The notes under the pieces are model-generated. The model had not been told where the DNA came from and did not search any database. It worked only from the letters and a program-made list of their open reading frames with translations. The position numbers and the translations under genes were made by a program. 26,540 nucleotides of DNA from a virus, in IMG/VR virus record IMGVR_UViG_3300044691_000099, positions 1 to 26,540 of that record. The stretch is one strand, 5' to 3'. Of the stretch, positions 5,530 through 14,681 are shown piece by piece; positions within the stretch are counted from its first letter, which is position 1; every line of letters begins with the position of its first letter.

Positions 5530-7752
5530 TCAAAAGTCTGCTTCAGCGCGGTAGGTAACTTCAACCACGTTCCCAGAGCCGGTCGCGACTGCGGAAATAG
5601 TGCAGCCGGCCGTTGTCGCCCCTTGTGCGCTCGCAGCGAACGGGTTCGTGCCGCCGCTGGGCGACGCCACTACCAAAGGCGTGGAGAGGAATAGACCCGA
5701 TGGGAAATTGACCGGAGTATTGCCAGTGAAATTACCTCCAAAGCCCGTACTGCATGTCACATTTACTTTGGCCTGAATGACGCGCTTTTGAATGGACACA
5801 TTGGGGCATGCGTTCGAAAGTGGATTTGCCAAATTCCGATAGGTCACCGCACCAATCGTTCCGATGTTGCAGGTCGCATCGATCAAAATGCCGAACTGGG
5901 ACCCGGTGCTGCCAATGCAATTCCCGCCATCGATCGTGAATGTGTCGACGTGACTAAGTTCGATACATGAGCCCGTTCCGGGTGCTACCACGATATTGAA
6001 GCCGGTAATCGCTATCTGGCTGAACGCCCCTGACGAATCCGTGCCGATACCTCCACTGCCTCCCGCGCCAGCTCCGCCACAATTAGCAATCTGCAGGTTA
6101 TTCAACACGATCGCGCCGAACGTATTGGCTCCTGAGGTCCGGCCGAGAAAGACTGCAAACCCCGTCATGTTTTCGATCGAGGTGTTGTCGATAAGCAGAT
6201 CGCCGGTCGTCATGTTGCCCGTGAAGGACAGAACATAACCGTTGGCGCCTCCGAGCAACTTGGTATTGGTAATCTTCAGGCCGCCCGACGCATTCTGCTG
6301 GATAGCAGTGCCAGTGCTGATCGTCGTCGACAGGAACGTGTCGGAGATGAATGAATCGCCCGAGTCAGCAACGTTGGTGTTGTCAACAAGGATACCGACC
6401 GCAGAATAGTTATAGCAGCGGAATTTCGAGATCGCGAACTTGCTAGCCGCACCGAACCATATCCCGGTTGGCACGTTGAATACCATCGTGTTGTCCAGCA
6501 CCGCGTACTGCACCTCGCTAGAGGCTGGCGGATTGAAGTAGATGCCTGCGCCAGCGCTCTTCTGCGTGGGCGTGGAGCACTGCAGCAGGAAGTCCCTGAA
6601 TAGCGGCGTACCGGTGCTGAACAGTTGCCCCGTGTAGGTGATCAGATTGGCCGCAGTGGCATCGATAGACGTAAGGATCGATTGACCAATGCTATCCCCG
6701 ATAATCCCGCCAGCCGCGAAACTTATCGTGCTGAACTTGTACAGGCCAGCGGGGTAGTAAATCAGCCTACCCGTGTTGTGAGCCGCCTGCATGCCAGTCG
6801 TTGAATCCGCCACCCCGGTAGGATCAACTCCAGGGAAGTCGAGCACAGATACTATATCGCTGAGTTTCGACAGTACCGTTCGTTGTCCCGACCCAGCGAC
6901 GCTGCTCTTAAATGCCAGCTTCGAGCTGTTGATATTTGCACCGGCCGCTACGCTCACGTCCGTCACTGTCCCCGCACCGGGCGTGCCAACGGTCGCCGTC
7001 GTTCCGCCTTTCACATTGACTTCTAGCGTGCCAACCGGGATCGGCGCATTAAACGTCAATACGAAGCCGCTCAGGCTGTACTGGTCGGGACCCTGAGAAC
7101 CGGCATCGAATTCGACCCACAGATTGGACTTGGCGCCATAAAATCCTACGAGCGTCAGGCTTGTGCTGAAACCCGGTGCAAACTGCAGTGCGCCGGCCGC
7201 ACCCATGGGTTCGCTTATGACGGTCTGCGGCGTGCTGACGGTGTAAGTGCCGGCGCCGCCCGTGCCCGTTCCCAGCGCGGTAATCGTAGTGCCCGCGGTG
7301 ATGCCTGCACCGAATAGCGTCTGGCCGACTGCTAGCGGCGCACCGCTTGCGAATGCGCTAACCGTCAGCTGGTTTGTGGTGATCGAACCCGTGAAGTTAG
7401 GACCCGCAAGGAACGGCCCTTCATCCGTCATCTGACCGGTCGCTGACGTGCCCTGCGCCGTCACATTATTGGCGACCCAAATCTGATTCCCACTGGCGTC
7501 TTTAAGCGTGAGCGTGTACGTGACACCTTGTGCCAGATAGAGTTCGGATGACACCCCCGATGTGTTCGAAATCTCGCCGCGTGAGTTCAGGGGGATCGGA
7601 TTCGGGAGCGGGGTGGTGCCTGCTGCATCCTGCCACGTCGGGTAGTTGACGCTTCCGACCTGCGTCAGAAGGCTACCGCCGACATTCATCAATCCCGCAT
7701 TTGAAAAGAACTGCAGGATTGGCGTGGGTGCTTGCGCGACGCTCTGTGCCAT
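5530..7752 (-). CDS. tailspike with pectate-lyase-like beta-helix
   Basis: This 740-residue protein occupies the P22 gene 9 position, after the ejection proteins. Residues 1-105 ([20 protein letters not shown], then [20 protein letters not shown]) are the usual N-terminal virion-binding segment of phage spikes. Residues about 112-185 are a Gly/Thr-rich beta module. Residues 192-252 form a module shared with the protein at 13878-14681. From about 300 the [20 protein letters not shown] entry marks a pectate-lyase-superfamily right-handed beta-helix, which runs to about 660 with repeated short strands (N-T-x and G-x-x-I turns). The C-terminal 75 residues are a compact beta end-domain. Spikes of this kind bind and often cleave surface polysaccharide. 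The start overlaps the preceding stop (TAATG) and has AAGGGGAA upstream. Confidence 0.88.
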   Translation of the reverse strand: MAQSVAQAPTPILQFFSNAGLMNVGGSLLTQVGSVNYPTWQDAAGTTPLPNPIPLNSRGEISNTSGVSSELYLAQGVTYTLTLKDASGNQIWVANNVTAQGTSATGQMTDEGPFLAGPNFTGSITTNQLTVSAFASGAPLAVGQTLFGAGITAGTTITALGTGTGGAGTYTVSTPQTVISEPMGAAGALQFAPGFSTSLTLVGFYGAKSNLWVEFDAGSQGPDQYSLSGFVLTFNAPIPVGTLEVNVKGGTTATVGTPGAGTVTDVSVAAGANINSSKLAFKSSVAGSGQRTVLSKLSDIVSVLDFPGVDPTGVADSTTGMQAAHNTGRLIYYPAGLYKFSTISFAAGGIIGDSIGQSILTSIDATAANLITYTGQLFSTGTPLFRDFLLQCSTPTQKSAGAGIYFNPPASSEVQYAVLDNTMVFNVPTGIWFGAASKFAISKFRCYNYSAVGILVDNTNVADSGDSFISDTFLSTTISTGTAIQQNASGGLKITNTKLLGGANGYVLSFTGNMTTGDLLIDNTSIENMTGFAVFLGRTSGANTFGAIVLNNLQIANCGGAGAGGSGGIGTDSSGAFSQIAITGFNIVVAPGTGSCIELSHVDTFTIDGGNCIGSTGSQFGILIDATCNIGTIGAVTYRNLANPLSNACPNVSIQKRVIQAKVNVTCSTGFGGNFTGNTPVNFPSGLFLSTPLVVASPSGGTNPFAASAQGATTAGCTISAVATGSGNVVEVTYRAEADF
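6997..7179 (-). repeat. tailspike copy of a shared ~60-residue module
   Basis: Codons 192-252 of the tailspike encode SLTL-x3-YG-x3-NLWV-x-FDAG-x-QG, then Y-x-LSG-x2-LTFNAPIP and VKG. A second copy, over half identical by eye, lies at 13983-14171 in another structural gene. The pattern looks like a small beta-sandwich. See the matching entry for comparison. Confidence 0.8.
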
Positions 7753-10391
7753 TAAGGATTCCCCTTGGTGCTTTTTAATAGTGAGTTCAGCGGAACGCCC
7801 TTCGTCTGATTGCCAAGACGCGCATTGTTTTGCATTTCTTCGTTGACGGATCGGAGTTGTTGGGACGCGCGCTTGCCGCCTGCGAGATTGGAAATACCGG
7901 TTCCTATGCGTTCACCAGCCGCGGCACCGAGCCAACCTGCGCCAGGGATCGGAATGGCTCCGCCGATTGCTGCGCCAGTTGACGCACCAGCGGCGGGCGC
8001 ATACTTTTCCACGAACCCCGGCTTATTGAGGCGTGCGAGTTGATTGCCAGCGCCTTCATACGAGTGGACGCCGGGCATGATCTGGCCGCCGTAGTTCAGC
8101 GTATGGAAGGCCTGAACTTCATCTGGCGGGAAGGTGCGCGCGATCTTCTGGCCCACCGACGAGTTGAGCGTCTTATTGACCGAGTTCTGATTCCATGCTC
8201 CGGCCTTGTCAGCGCCAGCCTCAAAGACTGAGCGCGCCAATGAACCGTGCATCTCATTGAGAGCCTGCCCAGCGGCCTGCTGCACCTCGGTAGGTACTGG
8301 CGGCATACCTTCGGGCGCACCGCGCACCTGACCGCGGGAGAGATCGTCGAGCGTGTCGTGAATGTGCTGCCACTGATCCAGCGGCATTGAGTTCAGCTTT
8401 GTCGGGATGCTTTCAAGAGACGGACCGGGCTTGATGCCATTGGCGTCGTATTCGCCGAGCACCGAACCAATCCCCTTGGAATCGAGCAGCGTCTTTTGTA
8501 CCTGGTGGATGCGATCCCCCAGCTTGTACATTTCGTTGCCGCCGGCCGCCGCTGTATCCCGATCGATCGCGCTGTTGATCTCCCGTATCGTGCCGGCGGT
8601 CGCTGGGCTCCAATTCGAGTTCATCGACTTGCGTACGGCGTCCCACGCGGCCACGCTGCCCGGCGGGTACATCTCGCCCGATACCGGATCTTTAAAGCCT
8701 GTTTTACGCGCCAGATTGATCAGGTCCTGCGCGCCAGCAAGCGCGCTGTCATTGCCACGCAGACGCACGCCGGCCTGAAACTGCGGGTCAGAGAACAGTT
8801 TGTCGACATGCCCCGTTTGAATTGGGTTGTCGCCCTGCGTCGCGCGCGCGGTATCGAAGATCGTTTTCTTGGCATCCTGAAGATACGAACTCAGGCTGTT
8901 ATCTGGGCCGTACAGCGCATCGTTGATAACCCGGCCGCGCTCTTCGTTGGTCCCGATAACCGGGCTTGCGCCCGTGGCGTTCACGCGCTGCTCGGCGTAG
9001 TTCGATAGCGCCTGCTGTTCATTGGCGATCTGGCCGCGAATAGCCTGCGTGACCGGCGTTTGATTCGGTGTCTTCGCCGCGGCGTATTCATCGCGCAGCG
9101 TATTTTCGTTACCCGTCCGGACGCCAGTGCGAACCGCGCCCGCGTTCTCGCCCATGATCTGATTGGCGATGTCCACGCGCACGCTCTGCTCCTGCGGAGT
9201 CACGTCTTGCGCCATCTTCGAAAGCTTGACCTGCGGGAATGGCCCGCGAGAGGCTTCCTCACCCGTCAGTTGCGGATAGGGATTCAGGTTTGCCGAGGCT
9301 GCGCCGCCGCCCACGATGGGGCGCTCTGCCATTGCTGGTCCGGTGGGCGTGACAGGCGCTTGCGGGCGCACATTCATATCGTCGGCTGCGGTCGCTATTG
9401 CGGCATCTCCCGCCACGCGCCCGACTGACTTCAGTGCACCGGGCACTGCCAGAGACAGCGAGCCGGCCATGTTCGCCACGTCCTGCGGCGCCGCGCCGGT
9501 CGCGCTCGCTACTGCATTGACGCCCTTGCCGACTACGCCGCCCACGGCCTGCCCGAGCCGCTGCGACGCCTCGTTCTGATACCCGGGTGTGTTCGTGACG
9601 CCAAACGCATTGCCGACAGGATGAACAGCGCCGCCGAAGTCGCCCTGAGACGCCGCCTGAGCCTGTTCGGGGCTTTGCTGGAATGCACGGCGCACGGCAT
9701 AGTCGGCAGCGCCAGCAGCAGCACCGGGAGCGCTCAGGAGTGTATCGGCGAGTCCTGCCGAAGCTTGGCCGAATTGCTTGAGCGCACCGACTTGCGGTTG
9801 CTGCGGAGCGGCGGGAGCGGGCGTGGCCGGCGCGGGAGCCTGAGCAGTTTTAGGCGCGCCCTGCTGAAGCGTCGAAAACAGATCCGACATCGGCCCGGTA
9901 TCAGCCGGCGCTTGTGCGCCCGAATTAGATTGACCTGGCGTCGTCGGAGCAGGCGCCACGCCGTTCATGGCCTTCGCGACATACTGAGTAGGGTCAGCGT
10001 GCACGAAGCCGCCATAAGCCTTCAACGCGCCTTCGTAGGTGCCGCCAGTCTTCCCTTTGAGCTGCTGCATGTAGTAGTCAGCCGCATTGCGCGCCTGAAC
10101 CGGGTCAAATGGATCGAACTTGACGCCTTGCTGATGCAGCATTGCGACCGTCGATGGCGTGAACTGATACGGGCCCATCGCCTGAGTCGTCTTATTGATC
10201 GCATACGAGTTGCCGCTGCTTTCCTCGGCCCGTAGGTTATCGAGCAGCTTTGCGGGCGTGCCGTAGCTCTTCGTCGGATCAAATCCACCAGATGCTTGAG
10301 GCGCGGGCGCAGCAGCAGGAGCAGCCATTAGTGCAGCAGCCGGCGGGGCACTCGGATTCGCACCTTGGATCGTGGCGAGCAGATCATCCAT
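7752..10391 (-). CDS. ejection protein with lytic transglycosylase domain (P22 gp16 position)
   Basis: The 879-residue virion protein carries an SLT-type lytic transglycosylase domain near its N-terminus: [20 protein letters not shown] with catalytic E57, then [10 protein letters not shown], through about residue 135 (LKAYGGF). It would cut the peptidoglycan locally while DNA enters the cell. A Pro/Ala/Gln-rich linker (about 143-205) follows, then a long mostly helical body, and a Gly/Ala-rich hydrophobic stretch near the C-terminus ([20 protein letters not shown], about 810-850) of the kind that inserts in membranes. It is the last and largest of three consecutive ejection-type genes before the tailspike, matching P22 7-20-16-9 order. 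Start and stop are joined to neighbours by TAATG overlaps. P22 gp16 itself lacks this enzyme domain. Confidence 0.82.
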   Translation of the reverse strand: MDDLLATIQGANPSAPPAAALMAAPAAAPAPQASGGFDPTKSYGTPAKLLDNLRAEESSGNSYAINKTTQAMGPYQFTPSTVAMLHQQGVKFDPFDPVQARNAADYYMQQLKGKTGGTYEGALKAYGGFVHADPTQYVAKAMNGVAPAPTTPGQSNSGAQAPADTGPMSDLFSTLQQGAPKTAQAPAPATPAPAAPQQPQVGALKQFGQASAGLADTLLSAPGAAAGAADYAVRRAFQQSPEQAQAASQGDFGGAVHPVGNAFGVTNTPGYQNEASQRLGQAVGGVVGKGVNAVASATGAAPQDVANMAGSLSLAVPGALKSVGRVAGDAAIATAADDMNVRPQAPVTPTGPAMAERPIVGGGAASANLNPYPQLTGEEASRGPFPQVKLSKMAQDVTPQEQSVRVDIANQIMGENAGAVRTGVRTGNENTLRDEYAAAKTPNQTPVTQAIRGQIANEQQALSNYAEQRVNATGASPVIGTNEERGRVINDALYGPDNSLSSYLQDAKKTIFDTARATQGDNPIQTGHVDKLFSDPQFQAGVRLRGNDSALAGAQDLINLARKTGFKDPVSGEMYPPGSVAAWDAVRKSMNSNWSPATAGTIREINSAIDRDTAAAGGNEMYKLGDRIHQVQKTLLDSKGIGSVLGEYDANGIKPGPSLESIPTKLNSMPLDQWQHIHDTLDDLSRGQVRGAPEGMPPVPTEVQQAAGQALNEMHGSLARSVFEAGADKAGAWNQNSVNKTLNSSVGQKIARTFPPDEVQAFHTLNYGGQIMPGVHSYEGAGNQLARLNKPGFVEKYAPAAGASTGAAIGGAIPIPGAGWLGAAAGERIGTGISNLAGGKRASQQLRSVNEEMQNNARLGNQTKGVPLNSLLKSTKGNP

Positions 10392-11905
10392 TACTCAAGA
10401 CTCCCGCTATTCGAGAGCTTCTGAAGGTTCTGCGCCTTCTGCATCATGGCGTTATAGCCCTTCGAATTCAGGCCGCCTAGACTCTTGACGACGGCCTGCT
10501 GCTCGGCGGTGTCGCCCGACTTGATCGCGTTGTAATACTTGAAGATGTTCGGGTCGAAGTTCGCGCCCCATTGCTGATCGAATTGACGCTTGGCGAATAC
10601 GCCTGCCGACGGGTTCGATGCAATCGCACGCTCAAGACCGGGCTGGTAGGACTGAACACCTGTCGTCAAGGCATCGTTGAGTTTCGTGACTTCCTTGATT
10701 GCTTGCGGTGTGTAGCCCAGCGATCCATTGGCTTTGATCTGCGCATCGAGACCGGCATTCGTGTTCGGCCCCATGCTCTGCGCCGCCTGCAACGCCGAGC
10801 GCTCAAGACCCTTGCCGACGAGGTCGTATGCGGTGGCTGCGTCGGAGTTCGGATTGACACCAAAGCCGCTGAGCAGGTTGCGCGCCTTTATGCCGAGCGG
10901 GCCAGTAGCCGCAACCTGGTCGATGTTCTGCAAGACAAGTTGATTGTTCGTGTGCGCTGCACCGGCATTTGCATACGCGCCGCGTGCCGTCTCGCGCTCG
11001 GCCGAAAGACCGGGAAGCGCCTGCGCATCGCCCGGTTGCGGCACATAAACGCCCTGCGTCGGCGCGTTCGTGATGCCCGTGACTTGCCCCTGCCCATTCT
11101 TGTTGACGACAACAGGACCACCCGTAAGGCCGTTCGTGCCGACATTTGAGCGCTCGCCCAGCGGGACACCCTGTGCCACTTCCGGACCGACTGCACCCAT
11201 CGGCGTAGCGGAATTCGGATTGGTCTGGAACGGCTGCACGCCACCGCCGGGGCCAGTCGTGGTGCCCATCTGCGGAGCCTGCTGTCCGGCGGTCGTCGCG
11301 GCTGGCTGGAACTCCATCGAAAGATGCTGCAGCGCTTGATCGCGCTGTGCCTGCGGCATTTGAGGACTCAGGTGCTGAAGCAACGCTTGAGCGCGCGCGA
11401 TAGCCGGGGCAGCATTCGGATTCTGCTGTCCGTAGGCACTGAGTGCCGACCCGATCGCAGAAGGGTCCTGCGTGCCGATCCCGGAACGCACGATTCCAGA
11501 GATGTCATTTCGAAAGTTCTGGCCGAGGCTGCGAACGGAATCATTAAGCAGCAAGCGGTTATTCATCGTCGAAATGATCGACTGCTGTACGCCCTGCCCT
11601 GTGAGCGGCAGATACTTGTTCGCGAAACCAGCGAGCTTTGTGGGATCGACTTCGCCATCGGCCCCTTTGATCGGGTTGCCGTCCGGGTCTTGACCGCTCG
11701 CCATGGCCTTCTGCAACAACTGACGCTCCTGCATCTGCTGCTGTGCCTGTTGAGCCTGACCGGCGCCAACCTGAAGCTGTTGCGCGCCTTGTTGAAGCGA
11801 CTGCTGCTGCTGAGCGACACCCATCAGACCCGAGAGAGTCTGGATTGATTGCTGAGCGTTGGGTGGCGTAATTTGATCTGCTACGGGTGCGCCGAAATCC
11901 GCCAT
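10391..11905 (-). CDS. ejection (internal virion) protein, P22 gp20 position
   Basis: The 504-residue product is rich in Gln and Ala, with a long Gln-heavy helical N-terminus (residues about 18-62, QSLQQGAQQLQVGAGQAQQA), a Pro/Gly/Asn-rich disordered middle (about 205-290), and a helical C-terminal third (about 320-490). It has no signal peptide or membrane helix. Composition and place between two other ejection-like genes fit the gp7/gp20/gp16 group of P22, which are injected with the DNA and form the conduit across the envelope. A GGGGCC tract precedes ATG 11905. The assignment rests mainly on gene order, as these proteins diverge fast. Confidence 0.65.
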   Translation of the reverse strand: MADFGAPVADQITPPNAQQSIQTLSGLMGVAQQQQSLQQGAQQLQVGAGQAQQAQQQMQERQLLQKAMASGQDPDGNPIKGADGEVDPTKLAGFANKYLPLTGQGVQQSIISTMNNRLLLNDSVRSLGQNFRNDISGIVRSGIGTQDPSAIGSALSAYGQQNPNAAPAIARAQALLQHLSPQMPQAQRDQALQHLSMEFQPAATTAGQQAPQMGTTTGPGGGVQPFQTNPNSATPMGAVGPEVAQGVPLGERSNVGTNGLTGGPVVVNKNGQGQVTGITNAPTQGVYVPQPGDAQALPGLSAERETARGAYANAGAAHTNNQLVLQNIDQVAATGPLGIKARNLLSGFGVNPNSDAATAYDLVGKGLERSALQAAQSMGPNTNAGLDAQIKANGSLGYTPQAIKEVTKLNDALTTGVQSYQPGLERAIASNPSAGVFAKRQFDQQWGANFDPNIFKYYNAIKSGDTAEQQAVVKSLGGLNSKGYNAMMQKAQNLQKLSNSGSLE

Positions 11906-11908
11906 GAT

Positions 11909-12688
11909 TTAGGCCCCTGTCGTGAAATAGTTCGTATTGCCTGCGGCAGTAGTGCCATAGGACGGATTCGCAGCAGCAGCAGAGTTGTTATTCAAGATGC
12001 TGCTGAGCGCGTAACCACTGCCTGCGTTGCTAATGCCACTGCCAAGCGCATTTGCGGCGCCGACCGTGCCGGCTGCCTGAGATGCGCCCGCTGCTGCTGT
12101 TGACTGTGCTGCGCCGGTACCAAGTGACGTGCCGGCCGTGCCGACATTGCTTGCCGCGTTCTGACCGAGGCCCGCGATTCCAGATAGGCGCGAGAAGATG
12201 TTGTTCTGCTGCGTCTGCTGCGCGTTGAAGTTGGTGTTGTACTGACTCTGGGCCTGATTGAAATAGTTGTTGTAGTACTGCTCTGCATTGCCCGTTGAGT
12301 AGTTCGTCAAGGCCTGCAAAGCGGGACCAGACAGAGCGCCCACGTTCGGCGCTATTGCGTTCTGGGTTTGTTGCAACCCTTGAGTCTGCGAAAACTGATA
12401 ACCCGGCGAGCTGGTGATGCTCGATGGATCAAACGAAAAGGGAGTGGAAGTCTGATTATTAAGATACCCGCCCGGAGCGGTCATGCTACTAAGCTGATTC
12501 GTCGCAGTAACGCCAGCATTCATGAACGGCTGTTCTTGGCCGTTGATAGTGTCGAACATCCCCTGCTGCATAGCAGTAGCGTTGTTCTGCGCAGACGCTT
12601 GAGTATTGGCCGCCGATTTCGCACCGGCTGCTCCGATTACGCCACTAATAACCGCGCCGCCTACAACGGCTGTTGCTATGGCAGACAT
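11909..12688 (-). CDS. ejection (internal virion) protein, P22 gp7 position
   Basis: The 259-residue protein starts with a Gly/Ala-rich hydrophobic segment (VVGGAVISGVIGAAGAKSAA), followed by a Gln/Asn-rich helical region (NTQASAQNNATAMQQGMFDT) and an Asn/Gln/Tyr-rich low-complexity middle (about 150-190, YYNNYFNQAQSQYNTNFNAQ). Similar proteins in many podoviruses are annotated as DNA transfer or injection proteins. It is the first of three consecutive ejection-type genes, ahead of the gp20- and gp16-position proteins. ATG 12688 has a near-perfect AAGGAGG four bases upstream, the strongest ribosome-binding site in this stretch, and lies 13 bases inside the end of the preceding gene. Confidence 0.65.
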   Translation of the reverse strand: MSAIATAVVGGAVISGVIGAAGAKSAANTQASAQNNATAMQQGMFDTINGQEQPFMNAGVTATNQLSSMTAPGGYLNNQTSTPFSFDPSSITSSPGYQFSQTQGLQQTQNAIAPNVGALSGPALQALTNYSTGNAEQYYNNYFNQAQSQYNTNFNAQQTQQNNIFSRLSGIAGLGQNAASNVGTAGTSLGTGAAQSTAAAGASQAAGTVGAANALGSGISNAGSGYALSSILNNNSAAAANPSYGTTAAGNTNYFTTGA

Positions 12689-13533
12689 GCGTCCTCCTTG
12701 ATTTTGATGCCGGATAGAGAAAGCGCCTGTCGGTAATCAATTGTGATTTCTTCGCCGTCCTGCCCACCGTGGCATCCAGTGATTGGCCGCAGCGCGCACA
12801 AATCGACATCCCCATTCAGGAGAAGAACCATTTCCGCATTCGGTGCTTTTGCATGATTCGTGTAACGGCCTGCGGGAGTACGTTTGCCGTCGATGCGCGC
12901 CGGAGCGATCAGTTCGCCTGAGCCAATGGGCGCGGTCGCAAATAAACCGGTTCCTTCGATGGCCGATGCGCCGGTCTTGACTCGCCATGCGCCGAACGGG
13001 AATGCGCACTGGTCGCCCTCATTCTCCGACTGCGCACGCGCTGTTTCGTGGCTGAAGCCAGTCTCTTCCAGCATCGCCAGATAGTCGGCCTGGTCATCCT
13101 CGCGCGGCTCGCTATGCTGTGATTGAGCAAACCCTTCGCTCTTTTCGAGAAACATCGCCTCGATCTTCTGAATGTCGGTTTCTTCAGTCGCGTAGATGTT
13201 CTGCCAGACGACATCTTCGAGCACATAGCCCGCCTTGCGCCCCGGCTTGCCGACGAACATCATCGGCGCGACCAGTTCATCGGTACTGCCATCGTCCTTC
13301 AGCATCAGCACGCGCCCTTTCAGGAACACGTTCAGATGGTCAAATTTCTGGTAATGCCCAATGGCGAGAATCCCCGTCGGCATGTGCACTTCGCGCACAC
13401 AGAGCCCCGGCCCGAAATGGTGAATCACCGAGCATTCGGCTTGCGGGAGTTGGAGCATTCCGGCTTCTGCCTTCGCTAGATCGCGCGACTGAAGCGCGTC
13501 AACAATCGCGCCGCTGAGTGAGGTGAGCATCAT
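12676..13533 (-). CDS. cupin-SET fusion protein (putative lysine methyltransferase)
   Basis: This 285-residue two-domain protein has residues about 33-130 forming a cupin-like barrel: VIHHFGPGLCVREVHMPTGI, then GHYQKFDHLNVFLKGRV and VGKPGRKAGYVLEDVVWQNI. A charged linker of about 50 residues follows, then a compact SET domain (about 181-275). SET marks visible are GTGLFA (194-199) for the S-adenosylmethionine loop, NHAKAPNAE (226-234) in place of the classical NHxC-x-PN motif, and GEEITIDYR (260-268) with the catalytic tyrosine. SET proteins methylate lysine side chains. The cupin half resembles stand-alone phage proteins I know as uncharacterised. The gene lies at the P22 gene 14 position, coupled to both neighbours, so it is late-expressed; its target, and whether it is packaged, are unknown. 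Confidence 0.78.
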   Translation of the reverse strand: MMLTSLSGAIVDALQSRDLAKAEAGMLQLPQAECSVIHHFGPGLCVREVHMPTGILAIGHYQKFDHLNVFLKGRVLMLKDDGSTDELVAPMMFVGKPGRKAGYVLEDVVWQNIYATEETDIQKIEAMFLEKSEGFAQSQHSEPREDDQADYLAMLEETGFSHETARAQSENEGDQCAFPFGAWRVKTGASAIEGTGLFATAPIGSGELIAPARIDGKRTPAGRYTNHAKAPNAEMVLLLNGDVDLCALRPITGCHGGQDGEEITIDYRQALSLSGIKIKEDACLP

Positions 13534-13868
13534 TGGATGATGATTCCAGAGGCCGTAAAGCTCACCGATGCGGCGGCGCCCGCAAAGGCGTGAAGCTGTG
13601 CACCCTGAGGAATAACAGCGCCCGCTAGTTCAGGCGAAACGTAGGATTCGCCGGGGGCAAGAGTTCGTTGAAAAATCATGGTGGTCGACGCTCCGAGTGC
13701 TCCACCGGCAGTAATGCCAGCAGTGATGGTGATTGCACTCGCCGCGGTGTTGGTGAACACCGCACGACCTATCTGAGCGGTCGTGTTCGTAGGCGGAGAA
13801 TATAACGACGCGTCAGCCGCGCCAAGCAATACGGGGGGTACGAGTTGGGAAGGGGTGATAGTGGTCAA
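13530..13868 (-). CDS. small beta-rich structural candidate (112 aa)
   Basis: The gene begins with TTG at 13868, supported by GGAG six bases upstream and the lack of a better start. The product has no cysteine, few charges and a repeating Thr/Ala/Gly beta pattern (FTNTAASAITITAGITAGGA, then a PGESYVSPELAGAVIPQGAQ section), which suggests a small beta-sandwich like those decorating heads or tails. It ends with an ATGA-type overlap into the cupin-SET gene. The position between the needle-slot protein and the ejection module suggests a virion part, but no family was recognised. Confidence 0.6.
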   Translation of the reverse strand: MTTITPSQLVPPVLLGAADASLYSPPTNTTAQIGRAVFTNTAASAITITAGITAGGALGASTTMIFQRTLAPGESYVSPELAGAVIPQGAQLHAFAGAAASVSFTASGIIIQ

Positions 13869-13877
13869 GGGAATCTC

Positions 13878-14681
13878 CTATGCCGGGAGGAACGCAACCG
13901 TCGGCGCGCTCGTGTATGTGATCTGCACTTTGTCGAGACGCCGCAATGGCACGAGGCCGCCTGATGCGCTGATAGTCGACGGGCTGGCACCCTTCACGAA
14001 GACGATTCCCGTGAACGATGGAATAGGGGCGTTAAAGGTCAGAGTCGTGCCGCTCAAGGTGTAGCTATTAGCGCCCTGCTCGCCAGCGTCGAATGCCACC
14101 CAGAGATTGGCCGCACTGCCGTAGTTCTTCGAAAGCGTGAGCGACGTCGTCGTGCCGGCCGTGAAATCGACACCCGCGACAAACCCAGGCTGGCCGCCAG
14201 AACCTTTCTCGTCTGCCAGGCTGCCTATGGCGCTCGCGCTCGATGACGTGATGCCGGTGGCAACGGTGACGCCCTGCCGAATGATGGAAACGCTCGACAC
14301 CGCGCCGCCGGTCACCGAGAGCACACCATTCGCCAATGCTGTGTAGGTGAATGGCGAGGCTCCGGGCGTGACGGCCTGCACCGGCTGCGCGGCGGGTGCT
14401 GGATCAGGCAGAAGCGTGTTGCTCCCGGCGAGTGCCGATAAATTGGCGATGCGCCGATAGGCCTGCGGGATATCAGCGGCCTGCGCGAATAGATTGGCCG
14501 CATCAAGCGCATCGTAGGGGGATGCTGGCGTCGACCCATTACCACCTGTGCCGAACACTGATTTCGACAGGTTGTAAAGCCAGAGATACCAGTTGATGTC
14601 TACATAGGCAGGTGCGCCGCCATCCACCGCCTCTATGAACGGCACGCTCTGTTGTGGGATCTGATTCGGTAGGCCGCTCAT
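13878..14681 (-). CDS. structural protein in the tail-needle slot (267 aa)
   Basis: The start overlaps the stop of the gp10-like gene (ATGA). In P22 this place is held by gene 26, the tail needle. Here the N-terminus (residues 1-45, with PYVDINWYLWLYNLSK-like aromatic helix) could plug into the gp10 ring; residues 50-110 are Pro/Ala-rich; the rest is beta-rich. Residues 171-233 form a module shared with the tailspike (see repeat entry). The long coiled coil expected for a P22-type needle is absent. It may be a needle substitute or a fibre adaptor bringing a knob-like beta domain to the tail tip. This is a positional inference only. Confidence 0.6.
   Translation of the reverse strand: MSGLPNQIPQQSVPFIEAVDGGAPAYVDINWYLWLYNLSKSVFGTGGNGSTPASPYDALDAANLFAQAADIPQAYRRIANLSALAGSNTLLPDPAPAAQPVQAVTPGASPFTYTALANGVLSVTGGAVSSVSIIRQGVTVATGITSSSASAIGSLADEKGSGGQPGFVAGVDFTAGTTTSLTLSKNYGSAANLWVAFDAGEQGANSYTLSGTTLTFNAPIPSFTGIVFVKGASPSTISASGGLVPLRRLDKVQITYTSAPTVAFLPA
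13983..14171 (-). repeat. needle-slot copy of the shared ~60-residue module
   Basis: Codons 171-233 encode SLTLSKNYGSAANLWVAFDA, then G-x-QG, Y-x-LSG-x2-LTFNAPIP and FVKG. Reading against the tailspike copy at 6997-7179, about 31 of 55 aligned positions are identical by eye. The two copies are almost 7 kb apart in genes of different overall build. Confidence 0.8.
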
